This document shows positions 19,286 through 28,062 of a stretch of 64,000 nt of DNA, piece after piece (the first letter of the stretch is position 1; the number at the start of each line of letters is the position of its first letter). This DNA is from Opitutales bacterium (GTDB lineage: Bacteria > Verrucomicrobiota > Verrucomicrobiia > Opitutales > UBA953), in assembly GCA_016463705.1 (NCBI GenBank), contig JAEMQU010000003.1, forward strand, positions 33,476-97,475, read 5' to 3'. The notes beneath the pieces were generated by a model that was not told the origin of the DNA, searched no databases, and saw only the letters and a program-made list of their open reading frames with translations. The position numbers and the translations under genes were made by a program.

Positions 19286-19633
19286 ATGCCGGCACGCAAC
19301 GTCATCGCAGGGCTGATGGGCGCTACCGCCGTCGCCCTGGGGGCGTTTGGTGCTCATGGATTAAAGCTAACCCTCCAACAAATTCCCGATGCCGCAGGTT
19401 GGTGGAATACGGCGACGCAGTATTTATTAATCCATGCAATCGCGGTGGGTGCGATAAAATCAACGCGTTCAGCTTATCTATGGCTCAGTGGTTCACTTAT
19501 TTTTTCTTCAACCCTCTATGCGATGGCATTAGGTGGTCCGAAGTGGTTAGGTGCAATCACGCCCATCGGGGGTACTTTGTTAATTGGCGGTTGGGTGCTA
19601 CTGATTTTCTTAAAAGAGTCATCACCTGACTAA
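19286..19633 (+). CDS. DUF423 family inner-membrane protein
   Basis: A 115-residue protein with about four membrane segments. The N-terminal GLMGATAVALGAFGAHGLK, the WWNTATQYLLIHAIAVGA block and the GGPKWLGAITPIGGTLLIGG end are the hallmarks of DUF423 (YgdD-like). Function of the family is unknown. It starts 3 bp after clpC and is followed by a strong terminator, so it is cotranscribed with clpC; whether that link is functional is unknown. Confidence 0.88.
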   Translation: MPARNVIAGLMGATAVALGAFGAHGLKLTLQQIPDAAGWWNTATQYLLIHAIAVGAIKSTRSAYLWLSGSLIFSSTLYAMALGGPKWLGAITPIGGTLLIGGWVLLIFLKESSPD

Positions 19634-19652
19634 GCTGAATTTAGGATAAATA

Positions 19653-19686
19653 AAAAACCCGCAGTTTTTACTGCGGGTTTTTTATT
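19653..19686. terminator. Bidirectional intrinsic terminator
   Basis: Perfect stem AACCCGCAGT / ACTGCGGGTT with A-tract on the left and T-tract on the right, so it can end the clpC-DUF423 transcript on the plus strand and the protease/small-protein transcript on the minus strand. Confidence 0.92.
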
Positions 19687-19706
19687 TAGAGAGAATTTTC
19701 TACTAA

Positions 19707-19940
19707 TTAGTCTTTCTTCTCTTTCTTCTTCTTCTTCATTTTGTCGTCCGAGCATTCATCATCGTCGTCATCATCATCATCCGATGAACAAGTTTTACAG
19801 CAGTGAGAGCATTCGCTTTGGCGGTCTTTTTGCTTACAGCATTTTTTGTAACAGATGCCTTTAAGTACTAAAGCTCCGATGGCGAGGACGGCGAGAATAA
19901 GGCCGACGACGATTAAGATTTTTTTGAGCAGGGGATTCAT
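19707..19940 (-). CDS. Small membrane protein with cysteine cluster and Asp8/Lys-rich tail
   Basis: A 77-residue protein that I do not recognise. Residues 4-26 form one membrane helix (LLKKILIVVGLILAVLAIGA). Then come seven cysteines within 22 residues (C30, C34, C35, C44, C47, C48, C51, with H46 between), a run of eight aspartates at 54-61, E62, C63, and a lysine-rich end (KMKKKKKEKKD). The pattern suggests a metal-binding or redox-sensitive membrane peptide (inference only). It lies 32 bp downstream of the PEP-CTERM metalloprotease on the same strand and just before a terminator, so it is probably the second gene of that transcript. The charged codon runs are repetitive but in frame, and both start and stop are clear. 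Confidence 0.65.
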   Translation of the reverse strand: MNPLLKKILIVVGLILAVLAIGALVLKGICYKKCCKQKDRQSECSHCCKTCSSDDDDDDDDECSDDKMKKKKKEKKD

Positions 19941-19972
19941 AGTTTATTTTTAGTTAAGCAGGGTACTCCTAT

Positions 19973-21022
19973 TTAAACGCTAGCACGAGAGGTAAGTTTA
20001 GACTTTCTTCGATTGCAGGCTAAGGCGAGCGACAAGGCTCCTAAAATCAGACCATACGTCGAGGGTTCGGGTATTTCTGATTGTCCTAAAGCTGAGAGTT
20101 CCCAGCCAATGGCGTCCATGACCAGAAGGTCATTTTTAGAAACAACCAATTTTTGACCGTAATCAGCGGTCGGCGCCATCATGCCCAGATTTCCTGTTAC
20201 GTAAAAGTGTGAGGCTTGTTGTCCGTTGCCGATATTAGCTCCGAGAGACATAGGAATAGCTACGCCGTTGATGTAAGTAAATTTAGATACAGGACCCGCA
20301 GAGACATCTGAAATTCCAAGTGCAAAGCTCGATGCGGAATAGCGCATAAAATCCATCGGTAAGTTTAAAAAGTCTACAGCATTACCGCCATAAGTATCAA
20401 CATCATCGACGATACTTACGAAACCAAGTGCATGACCAATTTCGTGTGCGGCCGTGCCAACGAAATCCATTTGATTATATGCGATGCCATCGGATCGATT
20501 GTAATCAAAAGCAAAACCGGTATTAAATTGAATCTGAGCGTCTAAAGCTGCGTTGGTTGCGGACAGTAAACCCAATGCCTTGGCGTTGCCGCCAATGATA
20601 GAAATCATCGACTGGGCATCCGTCCAGGTGGCATAGGGATCGGTTCCCGGAGTGTCGTTGGTTTGATTGATTAACCGCGTGTATGAATTGCCAGTGGGTA
20701 GGGTGGCGAGAAAAGCTGCGTCGGTTGTGCTCGTCGCTTTTTGTGCGACCGAGGTTCTGAAGTCTGCGTATGAGGCATCATACCACGCGGAGCCCGCTTG
20801 CCCGATGATGTTTGATGAAAGACTGACCATACCTACTTTAATATTAACGGTGACGTTGCTGCTAATACGACTTTCCCAAATTTCCGCAGCTTCCGAAAAT
20901 CCGTTGCGCTGATTGGCGTTTAAGGGCGCAGCGGCATCTTCAATTAAATTAATATATAAAGCTGAAGCCTCTGCACTCAGTAAACACGCACCCACGAGAA
21001 AGATTTGTCTGACGGGCTTCAC
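19973..21022 (-). CDS. PEP-CTERM sorted zinc metalloprotease (NF038122-like)
   Basis: A 349-residue secreted protein. Residues 1-21 are a signal peptide (RQIFLVGACLLSAEASA). The zinc site AAHEIGHALGFVSIVDD lies near residue 190, preceded by NQMDFVGT, a layout I associate with the NF038122 family metalloproteases. A DAIGWELS block follows near 305. The C-terminus IPEPSTYGLILGALSLALAC followed by NRRKSK is a PEP-CTERM sorting signal: PEP motif, hydrophobic helix, basic tail. Such proteins are processed by exosortase and are tied to exopolysaccharide production; an exosortase gene is not in this window. The small Cys/Asp-rich membrane protein follows on the same strand. Confidence 0.88.
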   Translation of the reverse strand: MKPVRQIFLVGACLLSAEASALYINLIEDAAAPLNANQRNGFSEAAEIWESRISSNVTVNIKVGMVSLSSNIIGQAGSAWYDASYADFRTSVAQKATSTTDAAFLATLPTGNSYTRLINQTNDTPGTDPYATWTDAQSMISIIGGNAKALGLLSATNAALDAQIQFNTGFAFDYNRSDGIAYNQMDFVGTAAHEIGHALGFVSIVDDVDTYGGNAVDFLNLPMDFMRYSASSFALGISDVSAGPVSKFTYINGVAIPMSLGANIGNGQQASHFYVTGNLGMMAPTADYGQKLVVSKNDLLVMDAIGWELSALGQSEIPEPSTYGLILGALSLALACNRRKSKLTSRASV

Positions 21023-21087
21023 GCTTCCTTATTAACAATATTTTTTAGTGAAATCAACCCCCGGTAGATAAAATTTCAGCCTTCAAC

Positions 21088-21777
21088 TTATTCAAAGGAG
21101 GGAATAATACCGTCTTTTTCCAGTTTTAGAAATAATTCGCGACTAAACCAGGCGTCGTTGGCTGCGTATTTAATTTGTTCTTTGGAGAGTTCGCGTTCCC
21201 AGTGGCTGGTCTGAATCTTTTTAGACTTCTTCATTTGAAATCCAAGGTAGTGAGCTGCAAGTGCACGTAGACCCGTATTCTCCACCCCTGCTTTTTTGGT
21301 GAAGTCTGCAATATCGATAAAACCTGGGGCATCAAAAGGGGCACGCGTTTGCAAGTGGCGGACGTCATCACGAACCGCTACTCCCACCTTGGCTTTGCGT
21401 GGGTGACACAAAAGAGGGAAGATCAAGGGAACGCCGCCACACACATCGAGACGAAAAACAAATATTCGATCCTCGCCGGCCAGTTGAAGAACGGAAGGAA
21501 GATAGGTGATGCCTCGGGTGTGAGAAGGTCGGGTCTCGGTATCAAAACCTAGCACGCGTTCTTTGTAGAGGAATTGGATCGCCCGTTCGGCGTCTCGTTC
21601 GCTCTCAATTAACTCAATCGGCCCATCCCATTGTCTGACCGGTAAAGTCTCGATAAATTCCTTTTCCACGCGATGCCCACCGCGTTGGGCAGGGGGGAGG
21701 GCATTTTCTGCATCTTCTGGACTATCGTCGGATTCTTCCACGAGTATTGAAGGAAAGGTCTGTGAGTATCTTGGCAA
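21088..21777 (-). CDS. 3'-5' exonuclease, RNase D / WRN-exonuclease-like
   Basis: A 229-residue DEDD-family nuclease. Exo I is VLGFDTETRPSH (near residue 80), exo II is VAVRDDVRHLQ with IDIADF, and exo III is KYAANDAWFSRELF near 207. No HRDC domain follows, so it resembles the short exonuclease-only proteins (WRN-exo type) more than RNase D itself. The start is uncertain: TTG at 21777 gives the longest product and GTG at 21741 is an alternative; the first 55 residues carry no domain. Substrate (DNA or RNA) cannot be decided. Confidence 0.86.
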   Translation of the reverse strand: MPRYSQTFPSILVEESDDSPEDAENALPPAQRGGHRVEKEFIETLPVRQWDGPIELIESERDAERAIQFLYKERVLGFDTETRPSHTRGITYLPSVLQLAGEDRIFVFRLDVCGGVPLIFPLLCHPRKAKVGVAVRDDVRHLQTRAPFDAPGFIDIADFTKKAGVENTGLRALAAHYLGFQMKKSKKIQTSHWERELSKEQIKYAANDAWFSRELFLKLEKDGIIPSFE

Positions 21778-21852
21778 CCCGAGATTGTCGCTAGCGGGAA
21801 AATAGCGTTGACCGTGCTAGCGGGCGGAGGTTTGTTTAAGGCTTCAATTAAT

Positions 21853-21928
<76 letters not shown>

Positions 21929-21990
21929 CTTTCCCGGCCGACTTTCTTAACCGAGGGTCGGTCGAGTTTTTTATCGCTGAACGATAAAAC

Positions 21991-22018
21991 AAAAAAAGCC
22001 GCAGTGGCTGCGGCTTTT
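21991..22018 (-). terminator. Intrinsic terminator after the ketosynthase-ACP unit
   Basis: Stem AGCCGCAG (21997-22004) / CTGCGGCT (22008-22015) with a 3-base loop; on the minus strand it is followed by seven T. It ends the KAS-ACP transcript. A second inverted repeat, TTTATCG / CGATAAA, lies just beyond at 21971-21988 and may help end the tRNA transcript. Confidence 0.85.
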
Positions 22019-22040
22019 CAGTATACTTAACTTCGCTAGA

Positions 22041-22301
22041 TTACTTAGCAGTTTTGGCGATAAACTTAGGCAGTAAGTATTCCGCACAAGAATCTAAAGA
22101 GGCGAGTTGAACGTAATCAGCCTCAGGTACTTCGATGCCATGCTTTTTGCGAAGTTCCATCACGATATCGAGGAAGTCCATCGAATCGAGTGAGAGCTGA
22201 TCGCGCAGACGCACTTCCGATTTAACCAAAGTTAAATCCTCGTCGGGGGCAATGTCGGCAATGATGTCTAATACGACCTTTTTAATATATTCCTTTGTCA
22301 T
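22041..22301 (-). CDS. Acyl carrier protein (specialised)
   Basis: An 86-residue carrier protein with the phosphopantetheine serine in QLSLDSMDFLDIVMELRKKH near residue 40. The DSMDF core differs from the DSLD motif usual in housekeeping AcpP, and HGIEVPEADYVQLASLDSCA is a variant of the normal helix III region. Downstream partner of the ketosynthase (34-bp gap, same strand, shared terminator). I infer that it belongs to a dedicated acyl-chain pathway and is not the fatty-acid AcpP; the product is unknown. Confidence 0.9.
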   Translation of the reverse strand: MTKEYIKKVVLDIIADIAPDEDLTLVKSEVRLRDQLSLDSMDFLDIVMELRKKHGIEVPEADYVQLASLDSCAEYLLPKFIAKTAK

Positions 22302-22335
22302 TTGTGTAATGATTGTTTCAACCGTTCCTTACCGT

Positions 22336-23577
22336 TCACGCAACCCCATATTTCTTAATGATGAGGGCTGAATTGATACCCAACATGCCGAAGGAATTGT
22401 TCAAAATAACGTTAATTTGAGGCACTTTTAAGGGTTTATTCACGACTAGGCCAGGAACCGAGCACTCCGGGTCAAGCTCATCAATGTTAATGGTAGGGTG
22501 AACCCAGCCGTCATTGAACGACGGAAGGTTACCCGCCAGCTCCAGGGCACCCGCGGCGCCCATGCAGTGACCGATGAAGCTCTTTGTATTATTAATATGA
22601 GTATGGGGGCAGTCCTTAAATACTTCTCGGATGGCGATGCATTCTTGGATGTCGCCCATGGCCGTTGCCGTGGCGTGCGTGGAAACGATATCGATGTCGG
22701 ATGCTTTTAAATGGGCGCGTTGCAATGCCATGCGCATACATTGGGCTTGGCGTTCGGGGTTGGGTAAGACGGCATCGGTAGCGTCGGAATTAATACACCA
22801 GCCAGCAATCTCGCCGATGATTTTGGCTCCTCGCGCCAGCGCATCATCGAGTCTTTCGAGAGTGTAAATGGCACCGCCTTCAGAAATCACAATACCGTTT
22901 CGGTTTTTATCAAAGGGTCGGGACGCTTTATTGGGATCCGTGTGCGAGCCCAAGGCTCCTTGATTTTTGAATCCGGCAAAAATTCCAAATGTATGAATCG
23001 ACTCGGAAACGCCGCCGGCAAAGGCGAAATCTACTTCGCCCAATTGAAGCATTTGGGCCGCCTGAATAAGCCCTGCATTGCCTGCGGCACACGCCGCACC
23101 AATGGTGTAGTGAGGACCCGTAATGCCCATGTTCATGGTCACTTCCCCCGCTGGATTATTCGCGACCGTGCGCGGGTTGTGATGGTGCGTCCAATATTTG
23201 GTGTCGTTACCAAACTGCGAAAGATTATGAATTTCATTTTCGGTTTCGACATTACCATGTTCGGTAATTCCGAGATAAACGCCGACACGCGACTTATCGA
23301 AAGTCTCCCAATTGATACCACAGTCGGCCAAAGCTTCCCGTGCACAATAAATAGAAACCGATCCCACGCGGGTGCCGTTGCGAATCTCTTTTCTTTTTTG
23401 ATATTTAGTAGTGTCGAAATCGCAAACCCCGGCTGGGTGGCGACCCATGTGGCGGACGTCGATTTCGGCGATACGTGATTTGCCAGCTAGGAGATTGGCA
23501 CGGAATTCCTCAAGGCTGTTACCATTAGGTGCGGTAAGGCCAATTCCAGTGATAACGATGCGGCTCGGGGAGGGCAT
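22336..23577 (-). CDS. Beta-ketoacyl-ACP synthase, FabF-like
   Basis: A 413-residue condensing enzyme. It starts MPSPSRIVITGIGLTAPNGN. The active-site cysteine lies in YTIGAACAAGNAGLIQAAQM near residue 160, the first histidine in VSTHATATAMGD near 302, and the lysine and second histidine in NTKSFIGHCMGAAGALELAG near 335-341. The Cys-His-His triad is intact. Start ATG 23577 is preferred (GGAAG upstream at good spacing, normal length); ATG at 23592 and TTG at 23643 are upstream alternatives. The nucleophile context (GAACAAGN) differs from the DTACASG of housekeeping FabF, which together with the adjacent ACP suggests a specialised role. Confidence 0.9.
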   Translation of the reverse strand: MPSPSRIVITGIGLTAPNGNSLEEFRANLLAGKSRIAEIDVRHMGRHPAGVCDFDTTKYQKRKEIRNGTRVGSVSIYCAREALADCGINWETFDKSRVGVYLGITEHGNVETENEIHNLSQFGNDTKYWTHHHNPRTVANNPAGEVTMNMGITGPHYTIGAACAAGNAGLIQAAQMLQLGEVDFAFAGGVSESIHTFGIFAGFKNQGALGSHTDPNKASRPFDKNRNGIVISEGGAIYTLERLDDALARGAKIIGEIAGWCINSDATDAVLPNPERQAQCMRMALQRAHLKASDIDIVSTHATATAMGDIQECIAIREVFKDCPHTHINNTKSFIGHCMGAAGALELAGNLPSFNDGWVHPTINIDELDPECSVPGLVVNKPLKVPQINVILNNSFGMLGINSALIIKKYGVA

Positions 23578-23674
23578 TGGGCGAACTTCCATCAAGCCAT
23601 TGACGGGCTTGATGTCAAACCTGCCAATGTCTTCCCCTTGCAAAGTCCGACTTCATTGTTTCTATGGTTATTAG

Positions 23675-24157
23675 ATGTCAAAACCTCTGGAGTGTTCAGT
23701 GTGTGGCGTAATTGCTACGGTTCATCTTACCCAAATCATCCAAGGTAAGGTCAGTAAAATCCATTATTGTGAAGCCTGCGCCAACAAGGGCGGAGCAGGT
23801 GACCCTGCTTTCTTTGAACTACAAAAGTTAGCTCAAGCCACCACCCTAAAACCAGCAATCGTCTGCCCAGTCTGTAAATTTACCGATATCGATTTTCGCC
23901 GCTTGGGCCGCCTAGGTTGTCCTTCCTGTTGGGATGTTTTTGCCGCCCCCTTGGATCAATTACTGAATTCGGTACAACACGACTCGCAACACATGGGTCG
24001 CGTTCCCGTCGGCGAACTTTCCTTTAATCAAATTCGTAAACAAATCTCGACCGCCTTGGCGGAGATGAATCACGCAATAAAATCAGAGAACTACGAAAAG
24101 GCAGCACAGTTGCGCGACGAAATCGCAAAATTAAAAACCCAAATTCCTACCGAATAA
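23675..24157 (+). CDS. mcsA: McsA-like zinc/UVR-domain activator of protein arginine kinase
   Basis: A 160-residue protein. Two zinc modules are visible: C7-x2-C10 with C32-x2-C35, and C64-x2-C67 with C82-x2-C85. A UVR motif (EMNHAIKSENYEKAAQLRDE) ends the protein. This is the McsA layout known from Firmicutes, where McsA activates the arginine kinase McsB and bridges to ClpC. The next gene, 4 bp downstream, is an McsB homologue, which makes the assignment strong. Compared with typical McsA, the linker between the zinc modules and the UVR motif is short. It is divergent from the ketosynthase gene. Confidence 0.9.
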   Translation: MSKPLECSVCGVIATVHLTQIIQGKVSKIHYCEACANKGGAGDPAFFELQKLAQATTLKPAIVCPVCKFTDIDFRRLGRLGCPSCWDVFAAPLDQLLNSVQHDSQHMGRVPVGELSFNQIRKQISTALAEMNHAIKSENYEKAAQLRDEIAKLKTQIPTE

Positions 24158-24161
24158 ATTT

Positions 24162-25235
24162 ATGTCTGTTGAAGATATTTTATCTGCTGAAAACGAATTA
24201 ACTCACCTCTTGGGCGCCCAACAGGCGGTGGTTTTGAGTACCCGTGTCCGCCTCGCTCGCAATTTACAAAATTATCCTTTTCCGGGATGGGCTAAAGAAG
24301 CTCAACGCAAAGAAATTGCAGATAAATGTATTAAAGCTTTAACGCAGTTATCCCGATTTAAGAAAGCGCATATTTTTAAAATGAGCGAACTGACTGACTT
24401 GGAACGCACCGTTTTAGTCGAGCGCCACTTGGTCTCGAAAGAACTCATTACCGGAAAAAGTGGAGCCGCCGTCATTAGTCGCGACCAAACTTGCTCAGTG
24501 ATGGTGAACGAAGAAGACCATCTCCGGATCCAGGTCGTGAAAGCGGGTTGGCATTTACGCAGCACTTGGAATATCGCGGAGCAGCTAGACGACGCTTTAG
24601 GCTCCTCGTTAGAAATCGCTTTCTCCGATAAACTCGGCTTCTTAACCGCTTGTCCGACCAACGTGGGCACGGGTTTAAGAGTCTCCGCGATGGTACACTT
24701 ACCCGGACTGTGCTTAGCGGGACACATCGAAAAAGTTTCTCGAGCGCTGGGGCAAGATGGCCTTGCCGTTCGCGGCTGGCTGGGCGAAGGCACCGAAGCG
24801 CTCGGAAATATCTTCCAAATTTCTAATCAGCAAACGCTCGGACTTTCCGAAGAGGTGATTATGAAACATCTTGGCAACTGGATTAAAAATCTAGTCGAAC
24901 AAGAATGGAACGCTCGCCGAAAATTAGCCGAAGAAGAGGGCCCACGTTTTACCGATCGCCTGGCGCGTTCCTTAGCCGTTTTACGCTCCGCCCATTTACT
25001 CACCAGTGTTGAATCGATGAATATGCTTTCGCATTTACGCATGGCGTGTGATTTGGGATATTTGCCCGAAACGAGCCGACACCTCATTGATCGTCTCATC
25101 ATTGAGGGCCAACCGGCTCACATCCAGGCTCGTCATGGGAAAGACCTCGATAGCGATGGACGTGATCGTTCGCGCGCCATTGCGGTCCGCGAAGCCTTGG
25201 CTGGTTTGCCTGAGATTACTGAGCCTTCCGCTTAA
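24162..25235 (+). CDS. mcsB: Protein arginine kinase McsB
   Basis: A 357-residue ATP:guanido phosphotransferase that phosphorylates arginines of proteins and so marks them for ClpC. Motifs: VLSTRVRLARNLQNYPFPGW at the N-terminus, VMVNEEDHLRIQVV near 118 (catalytic glutamate loop), FLTACPTNVGTGLRVSAMVH near 162 with the conserved cysteine, and FQISNQQTLGLSEEVI. The C-terminal motif RDRSRA at 334-339 matches RDxxRA, the phospho-arginine pocket known in Firmicute McsB and absent from creatine/arginine kinases. McsA precedes it by 4 bp and the probable target unfoldase ClpC is encoded 5 kb away. Its last 4 bases overlap the convergent rbfA. Confidence 0.93.
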   Translation: MSVEDILSAENELTHLLGAQQAVVLSTRVRLARNLQNYPFPGWAKEAQRKEIADKCIKALTQLSRFKKAHIFKMSELTDLERTVLVERHLVSKELITGKSGAAVISRDQTCSVMVNEEDHLRIQVVKAGWHLRSTWNIAEQLDDALGSSLEIAFSDKLGFLTACPTNVGTGLRVSAMVHLPGLCLAGHIEKVSRALGQDGLAVRGWLGEGTEALGNIFQISNQQTLGLSEEVIMKHLGNWIKNLVEQEWNARRKLAEEEGPRFTDRLARSLAVLRSAHLLTSVESMNMLSHLRMACDLGYLPETSRHLIDRLIIEGQPAHIQARHGKDLDSDGRDRSRAIAVREALAGLPEITEPSA

Positions 25236-25594
25236 GCGTCTTTATTTTTCTTAAGGTCTTCGCGCGATAGATCATCGAGCATCGCCTGAACACGGGCTAC
25301 TCCGCCGGTCACATCATCCTCCGCGAAGGATAGATCAGGCATGCTTTTCATTTGTAAAATTCCACCGACAGTGGCGCGGAGTTCCCGACGAATTCTTTTA
25401 AAAAGATTTCGTGCTGCTTTTTTCTCCGGCACTCCACCCGAGACCGCATAACCTACGTAAACTTGACGAAGATCGGGCGATACCCGTGCTCGTGTAATCG
25501 TAATTAAAGAAGCTTCGCTCCCCCAGTTTTGTCGCAGAGCGACAGAAACTTCCCGCTGCACTAATTCAGCGACACGGAGTTGGCGTTGCGACAT
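25232..25594 (-). CDS. rbfA: Ribosome-binding factor A
   Basis: A 120-residue KH-fold protein needed for 16S rRNA 5'-end maturation. Seen: SQRQLRVAELVQREVSVALR at the start, SLITITRARVSPDLRQVYVG near 30-49, and the SMPDLSFAEDD end. It follows infB by 3 bp as the last gene of nusA-infB-rbfA; in many genomes nrnA, truB and ribF follow here, but in this one they lie about 9 kb away. Confidence 0.93.
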   Translation of the reverse strand: MSQRQLRVAELVQREVSVALRQNWGSEASLITITRARVSPDLRQVYVGYAVSGGVPEKKAARNLFKRIRRELRATVGGILQMKSMPDLSFAEDDVTGGVARVQAMLDDLSREDLKKNKDA

Positions 25595-25597
25595 AGC

Positions 25598-28021
25598 TTA
25601 AAGAGAAGGGCGAACAGAAAGAATTTCGACTGCTTCGATTACGTCACCAGGCAGGTATTCATCATAGCCGCCCAATTTAATACCACATTCGAAGCCGGCC
25701 TTAACTTCAGAGGCATCGTCCTTGAATCGACGGAGAGTTTCCACAGGGCCTTGGTGGATGACTTGACCTTTACGTAATAAGCGAGCCTTGGCGGCGCGTT
25801 TGATTAAGCCTTCGGTCACCATACAACCAGCCACTTTGTGTTCTTTCCCTTGTGGGAAAACTGCCCGAACTTCAGCTGCCCCTAATTTATTTTCACGTAA
25901 TTCAGGATCCAGTAATTCAGACATCGCTTCCTTAACTAGAGTGATGAGTTCGTAAATAATATCGTGAGAGAGCATCCGAACTCCCGTGCGTTTAAGCATC
26001 GGTTGAACGCCGTTTTCTAGTTTAGTATCAAAGCCTACAATAATGGATTTAGCGGCTTCAGCGAGTTGCACGTCACTCTGGGTGATTGGTCCAACCGAAC
26101 CGCCCACGATTTCTAGGCGAACTTTGGTGGACTTGATATCTTCCAAGCATCCTTGGAGTGCTTCGAGGGTTCCATTCACATCTGCTTTGAGCAGAACTCG
26201 TAAAATCTTTTCTTTATCTTTTTCTAAAGCGGCCATCAGACGATCGAGGTCCGACATTCCTGGACGAGCCGGGGTAGCAGGCCTGCTCGCAATATTTTCG
26301 CTGAGTTTGCGGGCGGCTTGCGCGGCTTCATCGGCGAGCTCACGTGCCTCGCGGTCATTTTTCACCGTGCGGAATTTAGTTCCTGGTGCAGGTACTGCGT
26401 CCCATCCTAAAACGAGGGCAGGGGTTCCGGGAGGCGCGTTATTTAAGCGCTGACCTTGGTCATCCATTAAAGCGCGAACCTTACACCAAGTTTCTCCGCA
26501 GACGAAGGTGTCACCTGGTTTCAAAGTTCCTTTTTGAACGATGACGGTAGCGGTAGGTCCGCGACCCGTCTCCATTTGCGATTCAACGATTACGCCTTGC
26601 GCCGCACATTTCGGATTTGCTTTGAGATCGAGAACTTCAGCTTGCAGTAAAATGGATTCAATGAGTTCGTTCATCCCCGTTCCTTTAAGTGCGGAAACGG
26701 CATTGGTAATGGTTTCACCACCCCAATCTTCGGGAGTGATGTTGCGTTGTTGCATCTGTTGTTTGACGCGGTCGATGTTCGCACCTTTCGCGTCTACTTT
26801 ATTAATCGCACAAACCACCGCAGTTGCATGTTTTTGCGCAAATTTTAAAGCTTCTTCCGTTTGCGGCATGAATCCGTCATCCGCGGCAACGACGAGCACG
26901 GCAACGTCGGTCACACTGGCTCCACGTTCGCGCATCTTCGCAAATGCTGCGTGGCCCGGGGTATCTAAGAAAGTGACCGAGCGACCTTTATATTCAGGTT
27001 TCTCGCCAAGATATTTTACGGTGTATGCACCGATGTGTTGAGTAATGCCGCCTGCTTCACCCGACACCACATTGGTTTTTCTAAAATAATCTAAAAGAGT
27101 AGTTTTACCATGGTCAACGTGACCAAGTACACACACCACGGGCGGACGGAAAACCATCGCCGCTGGATCGTCATCGGTATTCTTAACTTCTTTTTTAACT
27201 GGCTGAGCGCCTTCGCCGCGGTGACGAATTTCTAAAATGAATCCGTGTTTCTCGGCGACTTTTTTGGCGTCCGTTTCGTCAACCACCGAAGTGAGGCTCA
27301 CTACTTTACCTAATTCCATCAACGAGCCGATGACCTGGAACGGTTTTAAATTTAAAGCGATGGCGAAGTCGCGAACGACAATCGGTGGACGAACGGTTAC
27401 GTTACCCTTACTGCCAGGAGCAACTTGTGCCGCTGTCGATGTCGGACGTGAAACGACCGGCGTGATCGGCGGGCGCTGAAGAGGAGGAACCGGAGCTGGA
27501 CGATTAGGTTCAGCGCTCGGGGTGGCTGCCACGATTTTAACTGGTGGTAAATCGTTCCGGGGAGCAAATGTGCGCGGGGGCAACGGTGGAGGGGTGGTCG
27601 ATCTTAACGGCGGAACAATTTTGGGCGGAGTCGATGATGCCGCTGGTGGCGGAGTTACTTTTGCCGCCGGTGGAGTTACTGGCTTCGGAACTTCAACTTT
27701 AACTACGGGTGTAGGTTGAGGAACTACTATAGGGGCAATGGGTTCAACGACTGCTTTAGGTTTTTCCTCTTCCGCTTTTTTAGGAATCTTACTGAGGACA
27801 AATTCTAATAAATCTTCACGACACAGTTTAGGAAGATTACTCGACGCGCTCGGCTTTTTACCGTTTGAATAAATGTAATCTTTGTAATCGGGCCGTACCG
27901 CGATAAAATCTTCCGTTAGCTGGAGTAAGAGTTTAACCTCGATCCCTAATTCTTTGGCAACTTCACTAAAACGCTGAGTCGTTGCTGCTCGCTTGGATTC
28001 AGGTTTTTTCTTCTCGGTCAT
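25598..28021 (-). CDS. infB: Translation initiation factor IF-2
   Basis: An 807-residue GTPase that brings initiator tRNA to the ribosome. The N-terminus has an IF2_N-like part (RFSEVAKELGIEVKLLLQL), then a Pro/Ala/Val-rich linker over about residues 85-210. The G domain carries VCVLGHVDHGKTTLLDYFRK near 296, VTFLDTPGHAAFAKMRERGA, ADDGFMPQTEEAL and AINKVDAKGANI. The C-terminal domains include LKADVNGTLEALQGCLEDIK and a final VIEAVEILSVRPSL. A strongly biased Pro-rich linker is normal in this gene and explains long spurious frames on the other strand. It lies 41 bp after nusA. Confidence 0.96.
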   Translation of the reverse strand: MTEKKKPESKRAATTQRFSEVAKELGIEVKLLLQLTEDFIAVRPDYKDYIYSNGKKPSASSNLPKLCREDLLEFVLSKIPKKAEEEKPKAVVEPIAPIVVPQPTPVVKVEVPKPVTPPAAKVTPPPAASSTPPKIVPPLRSTTPPPLPPRTFAPRNDLPPVKIVAATPSAEPNRPAPVPPLQRPPITPVVSRPTSTAAQVAPGSKGNVTVRPPIVVRDFAIALNLKPFQVIGSLMELGKVVSLTSVVDETDAKKVAEKHGFILEIRHRGEGAQPVKKEVKNTDDDPAAMVFRPPVVCVLGHVDHGKTTLLDYFRKTNVVSGEAGGITQHIGAYTVKYLGEKPEYKGRSVTFLDTPGHAAFAKMRERGASVTDVAVLVVAADDGFMPQTEEALKFAQKHATAVVCAINKVDAKGANIDRVKQQMQQRNITPEDWGGETITNAVSALKGTGMNELIESILLQAEVLDLKANPKCAAQGVIVESQMETGRGPTATVIVQKGTLKPGDTFVCGETWCKVRALMDDQGQRLNNAPPGTPALVLGWDAVPAPGTKFRTVKNDREARELADEAAQAARKLSENIASRPATPARPGMSDLDRLMAALEKDKEKILRVLLKADVNGTLEALQGCLEDIKSTKVRLEIVGGSVGPITQSDVQLAEAAKSIIVGFDTKLENGVQPMLKRTGVRMLSHDIIYELITLVKEAMSELLDPELRENKLGAAEVRAVFPQGKEHKVAGCMVTEGLIKRAAKARLLRKGQVIHQGPVETLRRFKDDASEVKAGFECGIKLGGYDEYLPGDVIEAVEILSVRPSL

Positions 28022-28062
28022 AAGCTAACTAGGTGAAATCGGTTTAAAGAAATCTTTAAATA

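Noticed and set aside
22942..23478. 178-residue plus-strand frame
   Set aside because: Antisense to the ketosynthase whose motifs are unambiguous.
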